A stretch of DNA of 49,592 nt from CAYQVO01 sp964421085 (GCA_964421085.1 CAYQVO010000030.1:1-49592); one strand, 5' to 3'; counted from the first letter of the stretch, positions 26,939 to 36,405 are shown. A program made the numbers and translations. Notes: generated by a model not told the origin, from the sequence alone.

Positions 26939-28780
26939 ATGAGTTCAGAATCAGACGAGAGCACGTCTCGAAACAAAGACACTGGAAGAAAGCCGGGCAT
27001 CTCCCTTTACTCGCTGATGGGAGAAGAAAGCGGCGTTAACCTTTTCGTTGAACAGTTCTACCACGCCATGCTTGCCGAACCTGCGCTTCGATCATTGCTT
27101 AACGTGAGCACACTCGATGCGCTCAAGGCGGAACAGAAAGATTTTGTCGCCATCATTCTCGGGGGCAGGCCGCCTCTCGATTACTGGGACATCATAACAA
27201 GCGACCCGCCTCCATATCTGACACTCGAACACACCGACCTGATGATTGAGTATGCCGAGGCAGTCCTGCTGAACATGGGGATAGACGAAGCTGCCGTGAA
27301 AAATATCATCAGAGTTCTTTCCCCGTTTATCGAAGCGTTCATATGCGGATCTACAACAGCGGATGCCGGACCTTCAAGCGTTCCCGGGACACCTGCCGGT
27401 TCTCCTGCGTCTATCGGCGTGGAACAAAGCGAAGAGATTACACAGCTCCAACCGGCGGCGGACGACGAAGCCGCAAAAGGTAATTCAGAAGAAATTTCTG
27501 CCGCTGATGCGGTCGATCCGGCTGAAGAAGAAGTCCGCGAAGAATCAGTTGCTGCAATTTCCTCCTCCGATCCCGGTGAAATTTCACCTGAAGAAATCAG
27601 AGAAGAAAACAAGGTGGAGGAGGAAGAAACGGCATCGCCGCAGCCCGCGGACAGTCTGCCGGCGCAGATGGCGGATGAGGCTGAAAATGCAAGAAGATTC
27701 CGCGAGCTGATTGAGGAGAAACTTTATCGGAAAATTCACGCACCCATGCCTCCGGGAGATGAAGGCGAATTCATGACGTCAGAAATTCCCGCGCAGGATG
27801 CGGCTGGATCTGCTGAAGATCCCCTCGATTCCCATGATGTACCCCCTGATTCGAACGAATCTTCTCCATCGAGAGCTACGGCAGAAAGACTCCTCAGCAG
27901 TCTTAATCTTCTTCTTTCAGAACTTGAAGAAGCTTCAAATGGAGATCTCACAAGGGAGATTTCCCTTACAGGCGATGACCTTATCGGCCGTCTCGGTACG
28001 TCAGTCCAGGAGTTGATATCCGGCGTGCGTCGTTCCATGAGCCGTCTTGTGGAGCTTGCGGGTGACATCAGCCGGATCTCGGACAGTCTCACTCAGATCA
28101 TGCTTGAGCCGGAAGACAGTTGCCGGGCCACCAGTGTCAGCGACGACGGTTCTCTCATGTCAGCAAAGGAAGAAATCAACACTGCCTCAGCTTTGTCCGC
28201 AGCGATTCTTCACTCGCTCAGATCGTTCCTTCTCGAAACCGGGCAGACCGCAGAGGAGAGAGCAGACAGCGGGAAGGAGGCGTCTGAGCCGCTGCATGCT
28301 CTGATCAGCCACAACGACGAGTTCCAATATCTCATCAGATCACTGAGGGAAATGACATCCCGTGGAGCGACCCTTGCGCTGAACGCGGCTCTCGAAGCGG
28401 CGCGCGCGGGAAACGACGGGAAATGTTTCGCAGTGATAGCTTCCGAAATGAAAGATCTCGCCCGCGGATCCGAGCAGCTTGCTTTGAATATGTCGCGAAA
28501 TTTCAAGGCATGCCGTTATTACGCTCATGAGACATTATCTGCCGTCAGAAAAGGAGTCCATCATCAGACTCTGTCACTTCCTCCCGGACTTGAATCTGAT
28601 CTGAACGCACTTGGAGAATCCCTCACCCGTCTCGATGCCGGAGTCAACAATGTCCGTCAGAAGTCCATGCTTGCGGCGACACGCGATCCTCAGGGCGATG
28701 GACGTTATTCAGAGAAAATGTTTGAACTTGGAAAGAAGGTCGGGGAGCTGAAACTGATACTTTCAAAATACGTTGTATAG
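26939..28780 (+). CDS. Soluble chemoreceptor with N-terminal truncated-hemoglobin-like domain
   Basis: The ATG at 26939 is chosen over a TTG at 26921 because GGAAGAGG lies six bases upstream. The 613-residue protein has no transmembrane segment. Residues about 21-136 align without gaps in the core to group I truncated hemoglobins (ISLYSLMGEESGVNLFVEQF, then LKAEQKDFVAIILGG), keeping the B10 Tyr (Tyr41) but with Asp89 where the proximal heme His should be and Leu for the CD1 Phe. An acidic, Pro/Ser/Glu-rich linker (about 140-315) follows, then a HAMP-like segment (about 322-368, NGDLTREI and DDLIGRLG) and a methyl-accepting signalling hairpin with tip LALNAALEAARAG (about 479-491). It should signal to CheA/CheW in the cytosol. 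Confidence 0.82.
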   Translation: MSSESDESTSRNKDTGRKPGISLYSLMGEESGVNLFVEQFYHAMLAEPALRSLLNVSTLDALKAEQKDFVAIILGGRPPLDYWDIITSDPPPYLTLEHTDLMIEYAEAVLLNMGIDEAAVKNIIRVLSPFIEAFICGSTTADAGPSSVPGTPAGSPASIGVEQSEEITQLQPAADDEAAKGNSEEISAADAVDPAEEEVREESVAAISSSDPGEISPEEIREENKVEEEETASPQPADSLPAQMADEAENARRFRELIEEKLYRKIHAPMPPGDEGEFMTSEIPAQDAAGSAEDPLDSHDVPPDSNESSPSRATAERLLSSLNLLLSELEEASNGDLTREISLTGDDLIGRLGTSVQELISGVRRSMSRLVELAGDISRISDSLTQIMLEPEDSCRATSVSDDGSLMSAKEEINTASALSAAILHSLRSFLLETGQTAEERADSGKEASEPLHALISHNDEFQYLIRSLREMTSRGATLALNAALEAARAGNDGKCFAVIASEMKDLARGSEQLALNMSRNFKACRYYAHETLSAVRKGVHHQTLSLPPGLESDLNALGESLTRLDAGVNNVRQKSMLAATRDPQGDGRYSEKMFELGKKVGELKLILSKYVV

Positions 28781-28899
28781 CGCAACTCTCTGAATATATT
28801 GATTTATTTCACAACGCTCCACAGCGAAGCTGATCCCTCAAGAAAAAAATGAAAAATGCCGACTTTTTCTGAAGCATAACTGCTGATTATTGGACCTTA

Positions 28900-28905
28900 T
28901 ATAAT
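28900..28905 (+). promoter_or_regulatory. Consensus -10 box upstream of the CpaB-like gene
   Basis: A perfect TATAAT at 28900-28905 lies 58 bases before the ATG at 28964. No good -35 is seen 17 bases upstream, so strength is uncertain. Confidence 0.4.
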
Positions 28906-28963
28906 GTAAGCCCGGTCTCCCGTGGCGCATTGCCGCCAGGTTTTAAATGAGGGTTATTTAGAG

Positions 28964-29914
28964 ATGGCGATCTCAACAAAAGATTGGAAAACGTCAGATA
29001 CGGATTTTGACATATCCGGAGTCCGCCGCGGCGGGTTTTCAGGACGCGGCAGGAAAAAAAGCAAGAATGTGATGCTCGCCTTTGCATCTCTCATTTTCAT
29101 TCTTGTCTTTTTTATCCTCATCTACGTTCTCATGCAGGAGGTAAAGAAACCCAAAGAAGAACCGGTAAAGGAACGGGTCGTAGTAGTCGAGCAGAAACCA
29201 CAACCGATTCCGATGGTCAATGTACTGGTGCCAATCCAGGAAATTGAAGCAGGCAAGCCTCTTGATCAGTCAATGTTCAAAATGATCGAGAAGCCCGCTC
29301 TGGCGGTCACTGAGGATTCTGTCCGCAGCTTTGACGAGATCAAGGGCCTTTATCCGAGATCGATACTCGCGGCGAATCAGCCGGTCATCAAAGACCTTTT
29401 CACAGCAGTAAGGCCGTCGAATCCTATCGCTCCGAAGATTCCAGTCGGCTATCGCGCTGTCACGATTAACGTTAACGCGACAACAGCAGTCGAAGGGTGG
29501 GCAAACCCCGGTGCCAATGTCGATGTAATGTGGATAACCAACATCACAGGAGAAGCGACAGCGACGCTCCTGGTGCAGAACGCCAAGGTGCTTTCAGCCG
29601 AGCGTCAAGTGGAAGGTCAGCAGGTAGGCCCAGGCGCAGTGATCCCCACAACGGTCACGCTTCTCGTATCTGAAAAGGACGCCCAGAAAATCAGTCTCGC
29701 TTCAACGTCCGGATCCCTCGTGCTGCATCTGAGGGGAGCCACCGATACCGGTGCGACCTCCAATGTCACAGGCCCCGTCAGGGTCATCGACATGGTGGAA
29801 ATAAAGCGCCGGGAATCGAAACAGGATATCGTCCGCATCAAGAATCCAACCACCGGCATGGTCGAGGAATGGACGCTCGGAGACAACGGCAAACTGCAGA
29901 AAGCCGCCGACTAA
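28964..29914 (+). CDS. cpaB: CpaB/RcpC-like Flp pilus assembly protein
   Basis: The ATG at 28964 has GAGGG upstream. The 316-residue product has a basic cytosolic N-terminus (RGRKKSK), one transmembrane helix (about residues 36-57), then a periplasmic SAF domain (about 75-150, with IQEIEAGKPLDQSMF and YPRSILAANQPV) and the RcpC/CpaB block (IPVGYRAVTINVN, then VEGWANPGANVDVMW). CpaB proteins sit in the periplasm of tight-adherence (Flp) pilus systems. No other tad/cpa gene is in the window, so this copy is an orphan; it is followed directly by a giant glycosyltransferase. Confidence 0.88.
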   Translation: MAISTKDWKTSDTDFDISGVRRGGFSGRGRKKSKNVMLAFASLIFILVFFILIYVLMQEVKKPKEEPVKERVVVVEQKPQPIPMVNVLVPIQEIEAGKPLDQSMFKMIEKPALAVTEDSVRSFDEIKGLYPRSILAANQPVIKDLFTAVRPSNPIAPKIPVGYRAVTINVNATTAVEGWANPGANVDVMWITNITGEATATLLVQNAKVLSAERQVEGQQVGPGAVIPTTVTLLVSEKDAQKISLASTSGSLVLHLRGATDTGATSNVTGPVRVIDMVEIKRRESKQDIVRIKNPTTGMVEEWTLGDNGKLQKAAD

Positions 29915-29931
29915 GCGACTCCCTTTAACCC

Positions 29932-29960
29932 TTGACAGCATCCAAATAAGTGGAATATCT
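29932..29960 (+). promoter_or_regulatory. Possible promoter before the GT4-GT4-TPR gene
   Basis: A perfect TTGACA at 29932-29937 is followed after 17 bases by ATATCT at 29955-29960, a weak -10. Transcription would start just before the ribosome site of the gene at 29980. Confidence 0.35.
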
Positions 29961-29979
29961 GCGTCCGGAGGGAGACAAC

Positions 29980-32898
29980 GTGCCGCGGGAAAGCTATCTA
30001 ATAATTCACAAAGACCATCTGCTCAGCGCAGGAAGCGTCAACAGCGGCGCAGAGATGGCGACCATTTTTCTCGCGCGTTTTCTCGCAAAGGCAGGCCGCA
30101 ATGTCGTCGTAGCCGGTATGCTGGACTGCCCGGAGGTCTCGTATGACGGCGTGCAGTTCTGGGATCTCGGACCGGATTTCAACGCAGGGAAAGCTCTGAA
30201 GCGAATGTCGGAGCTGGGATCCTACCATCTGATCTCGGCCGGCCGCGCACTGCCCCTGATGCTTTCAAGGGAAGATCCCTCATGCCTCTCCCGGACGTTG
30301 ATTACGCATGATAGAGCCGGAAATGATATAGGAATAAAACCCGAAGTCCTCTGCCGCGTGGCCGATCATGTGATTTGTGTTTCACATGCTCAGGCCGAAG
30401 TTTTCAAGGGCGCGGGTGCGGATCCCGCAAAGGTCGCAGTAATTCATAACGGCGCCGATCTCGACCTCTTCGCCCCGGCGGATCCCGAGAAGCGTGATTA
30501 CAGGAAACTCGTTTTCGTAGGAGCACTCGTCCAGGATAAGGGAATCCATGTCCTTATCAACTCTTTTGCGCGGCTCAAATCACAGTTTCCGGATATCACA
30601 CTCGATGTCTTTGGAAGCTCCGGTCTATGGGGAAGAGAGAAGATGTTCGACGAAGAACAGATTCAAAAAAGCCTTCCAGGCATTGTCTTTCACGGCAAAA
30701 CACCACAGGTCCGGATTGCGGAAGCCTACAGCAGAGCAGGCATCTGCGTGATTCCCTCAATCTGGTTCGACCCTTTCCCGCTTGTGTCACTCGAGGCGCA
30801 GGTCACTGGATGCCCCGTCGTGGCTTTCAATGTCGGAGGTCTCGGCGAGGGCATGATCCCGGGTAAAACAGGCGTTTTGCTCGATGAAATCACCGAAGAC
30901 GCGCTTACCAGGTGCCTCGCGGAACTTCTGAACTCTCCGGAGCGTCTCAAGCAGATGTCGAGGGATGCGATTGAATTCGCAAGAAAGACCTTCACATGGA
31001 CCAGGTTTGTCGACCGGATCACTGCACTGTGCGAAACAAAATCAGATTCCCGCCGCCCTTCGTCTGAAGCAGCCGGAATAACGGAAGGAAGGATCGGTTT
31101 TCTCTCGACCTGGAACCAGAAGTGCGGTCTTGCGACATACGGGAAATACCTGGTGAGCCGGCTTCCAACGGGAACATATACTGTTCTTGCGGAAGAAACC
31201 GATGCGGAGAAAACGGCCCCTGATGAACCTTTCGTAATCAGGTGCTGGAGAAAAGAAAGCGGTGATTTCACGAAACTCAGGGAGGCGATCAGGAAAGCGA
31301 ATATCAAACTCCTTCACCTCAATTGCCAGGCACGTTTCTTTGCAGAGCCTGCGTTTTCAGCATTTCTGAAAGAACTCCGGCAGCAGGGTGTTATCGTTGT
31401 ATCGCATCTCCACAACACCTTCACTCTCGATGAGAGTCTTCAGCACCTGATGGAAGGAAGTTCCGCGGTAATAGTGCACACACCCGAAAACCGTCTCGAA
31501 GCTGTCGCCAATGGCGCCCCTGCGGCCGGGACATTCATCCTTCCGCACGGGGTGGACGTCAGGCCTGAACTTTCAGCCGCCGAAAAGAACGCGCTTCGCC
31601 TGAAGCACAACCTGCCGGTGAACAAAAAAATTATCACTACCTTTGGATTTGTCCAGGCGCACAAGGGAATGGAGGGGATGATTGAAGCGGTAGCTCACCT
31701 TCGCCAGAAAGGGGTAGACTGCGCTGGTATAGTAGCCGGCACCTGCAACACCTCAGACCCCGGCAGCCCCGGATATCTTGCCGCTCTCAAAAACTTTGCG
31801 GCAAAGGCGTATGTCTCGGACAACATCCTCTTTCTTGATCGCTTTCTTGCCGACGAAGAAGTCATGGAATACCTGGCTGCTTCCGACGCCGTAATGATGA
31901 ACTACAGATCGAATTATTTTGAAGCTTCCGGCGCATGCGCGCTCGCTGTCGGGGCAAGGGCGCTTGTCGCAGCATCCATAGCTCCTCCGTTCATGTGCTT
32001 TGGCGACGCGGTATTTCACATCACAGGCGGCTACCCGCCCGCCCTGGCCCTCCAGATTCTTCTGACCGACCCGGCAGTTCAGAATGAGATGCGCAATCGC
32101 GTCAATGCCTACTGCGGGGAGAATAACTGGAGCCAGGTGGCGAAAAAAGTGGTGACTATTTACGAAAAACTCGGCTTCAGACCTGCCCCCGGACCGGCGC
32201 TTGAGCTGGGAGAAGTGCCCACAGTTGACGGTATCTATGACGGAGCTGTTTCTTCGTGCGTCTTTCAGGAGCTGATAGACAAAGCGGCAATCGCAGCGAG
32301 TCACGAAGATTTCAATCATTCTCATGAACTTTTGAGCGAAGCTCTGCGCATGGGTGTCAGTCCGGAACGCGCGCTTGGAGCACAGGGCGCTGTTTACTTT
32401 GCGGAGAACAGAAAAGAGGACGCTGAAAAGCTGTTCAAGGAGGCCCTTCTGCATTCCCGGAAAGACGTGCGCTCTTTGTGCGGACTTGGCATGTGCGAGA
32501 TTGATAAAGGAAACATCGAAGACGCTTTCAGGCTCTTTCTTTCAGCGCTTGAAACAGACCCATTCCATCTGCTCAGCATCACTCAGCTGCTTGCGTGCAG
32601 TTACTCGCTTGGGCGGCTTTCGGAACTTGAAAATGTGCTCAGACACTACACTGCTTCCCATCCGAAAGACCTGGATATGCAGTATTGCTATGCCGGCTGC
32701 CTTATGAAGCAGGGCAAATACGATGCGGCTTCTGAGATAACTGATGAAATACTGAGGGCTCAGCCGGAACATACCGGAGCGAATGAGCTGAAAGGCTTGA
32801 TCACACGGGAACGGGCCATGCGGCACATTCTTGGAAGCCCGGCAGCGGCAACTCCCGAAGAACCCGCTTCCCCGCACCAACCTGCAGTAAAGCAGTGA
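29980..32898 (+). CDS. Two-headed GT4 glycosyltransferase with C-terminal TPR domain
   Basis: The GTG at 29980 is preferred because GGAGGGAG ends about five bases upstream; an in-frame GTG ten codons earlier has none. The 972-residue protein has a first GT-B glycosyltransferase (about residues 1-360) with VIHNGADLDLFAP, KLVFVGALVQDKGI and the PFPLVSLEAQVTGCPVVA sugar-nucleotide block. A second GT-B unit (about 370-745) starts GFLSTWNQKCGLATYGKYL and has FILPHGVD and ITTFGFVQAHKGM, but lacks the classic EX7E Glu block. A TPR solenoid (about 755-930) ends it. It may add sugars to a pilin or flagellin held by the TPRs; this is inference from the fusion and the CpaB neighbour. Confidence 0.85.
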   Translation: MPRESYLIIHKDHLLSAGSVNSGAEMATIFLARFLAKAGRNVVVAGMLDCPEVSYDGVQFWDLGPDFNAGKALKRMSELGSYHLISAGRALPLMLSREDPSCLSRTLITHDRAGNDIGIKPEVLCRVADHVICVSHAQAEVFKGAGADPAKVAVIHNGADLDLFAPADPEKRDYRKLVFVGALVQDKGIHVLINSFARLKSQFPDITLDVFGSSGLWGREKMFDEEQIQKSLPGIVFHGKTPQVRIAEAYSRAGICVIPSIWFDPFPLVSLEAQVTGCPVVAFNVGGLGEGMIPGKTGVLLDEITEDALTRCLAELLNSPERLKQMSRDAIEFARKTFTWTRFVDRITALCETKSDSRRPSSEAAGITEGRIGFLSTWNQKCGLATYGKYLVSRLPTGTYTVLAEETDAEKTAPDEPFVIRCWRKESGDFTKLREAIRKANIKLLHLNCQARFFAEPAFSAFLKELRQQGVIVVSHLHNTFTLDESLQHLMEGSSAVIVHTPENRLEAVANGAPAAGTFILPHGVDVRPELSAAEKNALRLKHNLPVNKKIITTFGFVQAHKGMEGMIEAVAHLRQKGVDCAGIVAGTCNTSDPGSPGYLAALKNFAAKAYVSDNILFLDRFLADEEVMEYLAASDAVMMNYRSNYFEASGACALAVGARALVAASIAPPFMCFGDAVFHITGGYPPALALQILLTDPAVQNEMRNRVNAYCGENNWSQVAKKVVTIYEKLGFRPAPGPALELGEVPTVDGIYDGAVSSCVFQELIDKAAIAASHEDFNHSHELLSEALRMGVSPERALGAQGAVYFAENRKEDAEKLFKEALLHSRKDVRSLCGLGMCEIDKGNIEDAFRLFLSALETDPFHLLSITQLLACSYSLGRLSELENVLRHYTASHPKDLDMQYCYAGCLMKQGKYDAASEITDEILRAQPEHTGANELKGLITRERAMRHILGSPAAATPEEPASPHQPAVKQ

Positions 32899-32938
32899 TA
32901 AAGCGCCGGAGTGTTCACCATTATTTCTGCATGGCGCT

Positions 32939-33205
32939 CTATATAATCCGGAAATCCAGCAGGCTTGAGGAGACATCAATCTTTGTCACGTCCAACTTGC
33001 TCACACGGGCAAGCTCCGGTCCTTCATGACACAGCTTGAGCATCTGCTCAACTGCTTCGTCTGGTCCTTCGAAAAGCGCAGCCACACTCCCGTCCCCGCA
33101 GTTTTTGACCCAGCCGCGGAGACCAAGTGCTTTCGCGTTCTCCTTCGTCCATGCTCTGAACCAGACTCCCTGCACTCTTCCCTGGATTTTGACTTCGACG
33201 ATCAT
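32939..33205 (-). CDS. acyP: Acylphosphatase
   Basis: Acylphosphatase cleaves carboxyl-phosphate anhydrides such as acetyl phosphate. The ATG at 33205 gives 88 residues, the family's normal length, and starts with MIVEVKIQGRVQGVWFRAWT; upstream in-frame codons would add 34 unlike residues. The catalytic Arg17 (in VQGVWFR) and Asn35 (in GWVKN) are present, followed by the usual DGSVAALFEG strand. It lies 108 bases after pheT on the same strand and may share its transcript. Confidence 0.9.
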   Translation of the reverse strand: MIVEVKIQGRVQGVWFRAWTKENAKALGLRGWVKNCGDGSVAALFEGPDEAVEQMLKLCHEGPELARVSKLDVTKIDVSSSLLDFRII

Positions 33206-33313
33206 TTGATGACTCTTCACATCAATGGCCCCTGGCGGCTGAACCGTCACTGCGAGGGGTTCCACTGTTCTGCATTCACACAACTGCTCAAAATAAGCCC
33301 GCGGCAATCTCTC

Positions 33314-35374
33314 CTACGCCAGCTCGATCTGATACTTCGCTTTCAGCTGTTCAAGAACTTTCTGCACCTGCGCGTCGATCTCCGCGTGCTCAAGTGTCTT
33401 TTCCCGGCTCTGGAAACTCATGCGGTATGTGACGCGGCGGAAGTTCTCGTCCTGTTTTCTGAACTCATCGAGGATCGCGATGCCGGTCATAAACCCGGGT
33501 CTGGCCTCCCTGATCCAGCTCTGAATCTTCGACGCATACACGCGCAACGGGACCTTCAAGGTCAGATCCCTCTTAATCGTCGGGAAATCAGATGGAGTTG
33601 GATAGGGCCGCTCCTCCAGGACCTTGAGAAGACGGACGACATCAAGCTCTCCGTAGAACATATCACCCGGAACTTCGAGGGCTTCCTTTACAGCCGGATG
33701 AACGAGGCCGAAACAACCGCATTCAGTCCGGCCGCCCATGACTCTTGCCTGGCAGCCTGGATGAAGGAGTTTCGATTCGCCGGGGCTGACGGTAATGGCG
33801 GCGCCAAGTGCCGTTCCCAGAGCCTCGACACAGCCTTTGAACAGCTGCATCTTCTGCTGAAGCTGCTCTTCCTGCCGCCATTCATTTACGAACCATCTGC
33901 CCGCATAAGAAAATGCAAGCACGTCTCTTTCGTAATCATACGGAGCCCCTTCCTCGCGCTCCTTATGGAAGTGCCTGGTGTACTCGTAAATCTTGAATGA
34001 TTTTACTCCCATCTTCATGTTCGCGGAGGCAAGCTTTGCGTGATGGAGAACGCTGGTGTTCCTCAGATACGCATAATTGCTTTCGACGGCATTTCTTACT
34101 CTCGCGAGACCGGCTTCCGCCTGAGGATCGAGCTTCTGCAGAAGATCGACCTCTCTCTGCGAGAAAAAAGTTCCTGCTATCACTTCATAGAAGCCGTTCC
34201 CGTGCAGCACCTCGTCGAGATGCGAGCGGACGATTTCCACATCGTTGAGCACAGGGGGTTCTTCATCGAGAGGTGGAAGCTCGAGTTTGACGCCGTTCAA
34301 TCCGTGCGACCGGATGAAATCCTCCACAAGGTCGGCTTCGTTTTCCACGTCCCACACCCTCCAGGACGGGACGCTTATCACAAACTCTTTTTCGTTCTGC
34401 TCCACACCATACCCGAGATTTTTGAGGCGCGCTGCGACTTCAGCCTCGCCGAGTCTTGGAAGCGTGAACTCTTTCCTGAGAGTGCTCAGCCGGAGAAGAA
34501 TCCGGCGTTTCTCGACAGGCTGCGTTTCTGTGAACGAAAAACCAAGCAGGTGCGCGCCGGTCGAAGAGCTCACACCCGGAGTGGCTCCGGCAAGATGAGC
34601 GAGCCTTTTCAGAGCAGTCTGCGGCGTCTCACCATCACAGCCGCGCTCGAAAAGATAACTTGCGTCCGTGGATATTCCCATCCCGCGCGCAGTGAGCCGG
34701 ACAGAAACCGGATCGAAAGAGGCAGACTCGATCAGTACACGGGTGGTGCCGGGTGCAACCATGCTGTTTGCGCAGCCGATCACTCCTCCCACTGCGATGG
34801 TTTTCTTTCTGTCCTTTATCAAAACGGATCCGGCAGGAACTTTGTATGTTTTTCCATCCAGGGCTTCGATCTCTTCTTCTGTCTCTGAAAGTTTCACCCG
34901 GATCTCGCCCTCGATCTTGTCCTTGTCGAAAGCATGCATGGGCTGCCCCATCTCGAGAAGTATATAGTTGAGCGTGTCGACAACCGGGTGCCTGTCGCTT
35001 TCCCCCATGACCGATGCGACTTCAGGGCGCATGCTCATTCTTTCCGGAAGCTGCATTTCAAGAAGCGCGTAACGGGGGCACTTCGGCGTGAGAAGACGCA
35101 CGGGCACAGACGGCAGCCTGTCCGGGAACGAGGCAACCATCGGCGGAATTTTCAACTGAGAGAGGTAACGGGCGGAAAATTCACGCGCGATTCCGATTGC
35201 GTACAGATGGTCGCCCCGGTTTGCGAGAGTCTCGATATTGAATACTGCTTTTACCCCCTCGCCTTCAATCCCTTTCACCTCGAGACCAAGATCATCGAGA
35301 ATATGGCGAAGTTCAACCGGATCATTTACGGGAAGATCGATTACGCGCTGCAGCACCTCAAGAAAGAGTTTCAT
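33314..35374 (-). CDS. pheT: Phenylalanyl-tRNA synthetase beta subunit lacking the EMAP/OB domain
   Basis: With PheS it forms the heterotetramer that charges tRNA-Phe. The 686-residue protein is about 100 residues short of the usual 790-800. The start (MKLFLEVLQRVIDLPV and GLEVKGIEGEG) passes directly to the B1-type segment FNIETLANRGDHLYAIGIARE, so the N-terminal EMAP-like tRNA-binding OB domain is missing. The B3/B4 editing region (PMHAFDKDKIEG, LDGKTYKVPAG), B5 domain, catalytic-like core and the C-terminal anticodon-binding FDX-ACB domain (DFPTIKRDLTLKV) are present. It overlaps pheS by ATGA. Confidence 0.93.
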   Translation of the reverse strand: MKLFLEVLQRVIDLPVNDPVELRHILDDLGLEVKGIEGEGVKAVFNIETLANRGDHLYAIGIAREFSARYLSQLKIPPMVASFPDRLPSVPVRLLTPKCPRYALLEMQLPERMSMRPEVASVMGESDRHPVVDTLNYILLEMGQPMHAFDKDKIEGEIRVKLSETEEEIEALDGKTYKVPAGSVLIKDRKKTIAVGGVIGCANSMVAPGTTRVLIESASFDPVSVRLTARGMGISTDASYLFERGCDGETPQTALKRLAHLAGATPGVSSSTGAHLLGFSFTETQPVEKRRILLRLSTLRKEFTLPRLGEAEVAARLKNLGYGVEQNEKEFVISVPSWRVWDVENEADLVEDFIRSHGLNGVKLELPPLDEEPPVLNDVEIVRSHLDEVLHGNGFYEVIAGTFFSQREVDLLQKLDPQAEAGLARVRNAVESNYAYLRNTSVLHHAKLASANMKMGVKSFKIYEYTRHFHKEREEGAPYDYERDVLAFSYAGRWFVNEWRQEEQLQQKMQLFKGCVEALGTALGAAITVSPGESKLLHPGCQARVMGGRTECGCFGLVHPAVKEALEVPGDMFYGELDVVRLLKVLEERPYPTPSDFPTIKRDLTLKVPLRVYASKIQSWIREARPGFMTGIAILDEFRKQDENFRRVTYRMSFQSREKTLEHAEIDAQVQKVLEQLKAKYQIELA

Positions 35375-36405
35375 TTCTCGCCTCCCTGAAGCACCCGAAG
35401 ATCATTTTCATAAACAGCTTTCAAATTCGGAAATTCAAAGTGCTGGCCTGCAAGCCTCGAAGACCCAAGGCCAAACGCGAGCCCGGACACTTTGTCGGGG
35501 TCATACTTGAACTCGAGCATCACGTTGCGGTGAACCATCCCCGCGCCCCCGACTGTCACCCATCCGGCGCCTCCGCATGCGCCGCATCCCTTGCCGTTGC
35601 ATATGGTGCAGTTGATCTGCGGGCCGATGCTTGGCTCGGTATAGGGGTAGAACTTGGGAACAAATCTCACTTTCCTCTTTTTCCCGTAGAGCCCTTTAAG
35701 GATGTGATTGATGATTCCCATCAGGTGTGAAAGGGTAAGTCCTTCCTCGATCCAGATCATTTCAAACTGATGAAACATTTCCCGGTGCGAGGCGTCCTCG
35801 GATTCGTTTCTATAACATTTGCCGAAGCATGCGACCTTTACCGGAAGCTTTCCCTGCTCAAGCGCCCGCGCCTGCACAGACGTAGTGTGAGTCCTGAGGA
35901 TTTCTCCCGGATCCGTGTAAAAAGTATCCTGCATGTCTCTTGCGGGGTGGTGCGGCGGAATATTCAGAGAATCAAAGCAGTAATATTCGGTTTCAATCTC
36001 CGGTCCAAGCACGTTCCGGAAGCCGAACGGCCGGAGAAGATCGCTCATCACCCGCTCGACGCGCGTTACAGGATGAGCCCGGCCTGCGCCGGCGCTTAAT
36101 CCGGGCAGCGAGAGATCGACATACTCGGACTCCACTTTTTTCCGCCTTTCGGTTTCAGCGAGCGATGCCTCCTTTTCCCGGACGAAAGTTTCAGTGCGTT
36201 CCTTGAGCGAATTTATGCGGGCTGCAACTTCCGCTTTGCGCTCCGGCTCGACGTCCCGCAGCTGCTGGAAAAGAACCTTTACAATCCCTTCCTTTCCAGC
36301 CCAGGCGCGTCTGAATGAATCAAGCGCCTCTCTGGACGATACATTTTCCATCTCGCCTGACAGGCGCGATTCCAGTTGTGTAAAATCGAGGCTACGAAGA
36401 TCCAT
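35371..36405 (-). CDS. pheS: Phenylalanyl-tRNA synthetase alpha subunit
   Basis: The catalytic class II subunit, 344 residues, normal length. An N-terminal coiled coil (about residues 1-90) is followed by motif 1 near GFRNVLGPEIETEYYCFDSL, the HPARDMQDTFY block, motif 2 in CFGKCYRNESEDASHREMFHQ, the FYPYTEPSI strand, a Cys-rich insert (CTICNGKGCGACGG), GMVHRNVM and a motif 3 region FGLGSSRLAGQ, in which the usual GxGxxR core is kept. It precedes pheT with a four-base overlap, the standard pheST order. Confidence 0.96.
   Translation of the reverse strand: MDLRSLDFTQLESRLSGEMENVSSREALDSFRRAWAGKEGIVKVLFQQLRDVEPERKAEVAARINSLKERTETFVREKEASLAETERRKKVESEYVDLSLPGLSAGAGRAHPVTRVERVMSDLLRPFGFRNVLGPEIETEYYCFDSLNIPPHHPARDMQDTFYTDPGEILRTHTTSVQARALEQGKLPVKVACFGKCYRNESEDASHREMFHQFEMIWIEEGLTLSHLMGIINHILKGLYGKKRKVRFVPKFYPYTEPSIGPQINCTICNGKGCGACGGAGWVTVGGAGMVHRNVMLEFKYDPDKVSGLAFGLGSSRLAGQHFEFPNLKAVYENDLRVLQGGEK

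Noticed and set aside
33026..34000. 324-codon plus-strand open frame
   Set aside because: It is antisense to pheT and acyP, which are clearly real; composition is not protein-like.
34040..34888. 282-codon plus-strand open frame
   Set aside because: Antisense shadow of pheT with no recognisable domain.
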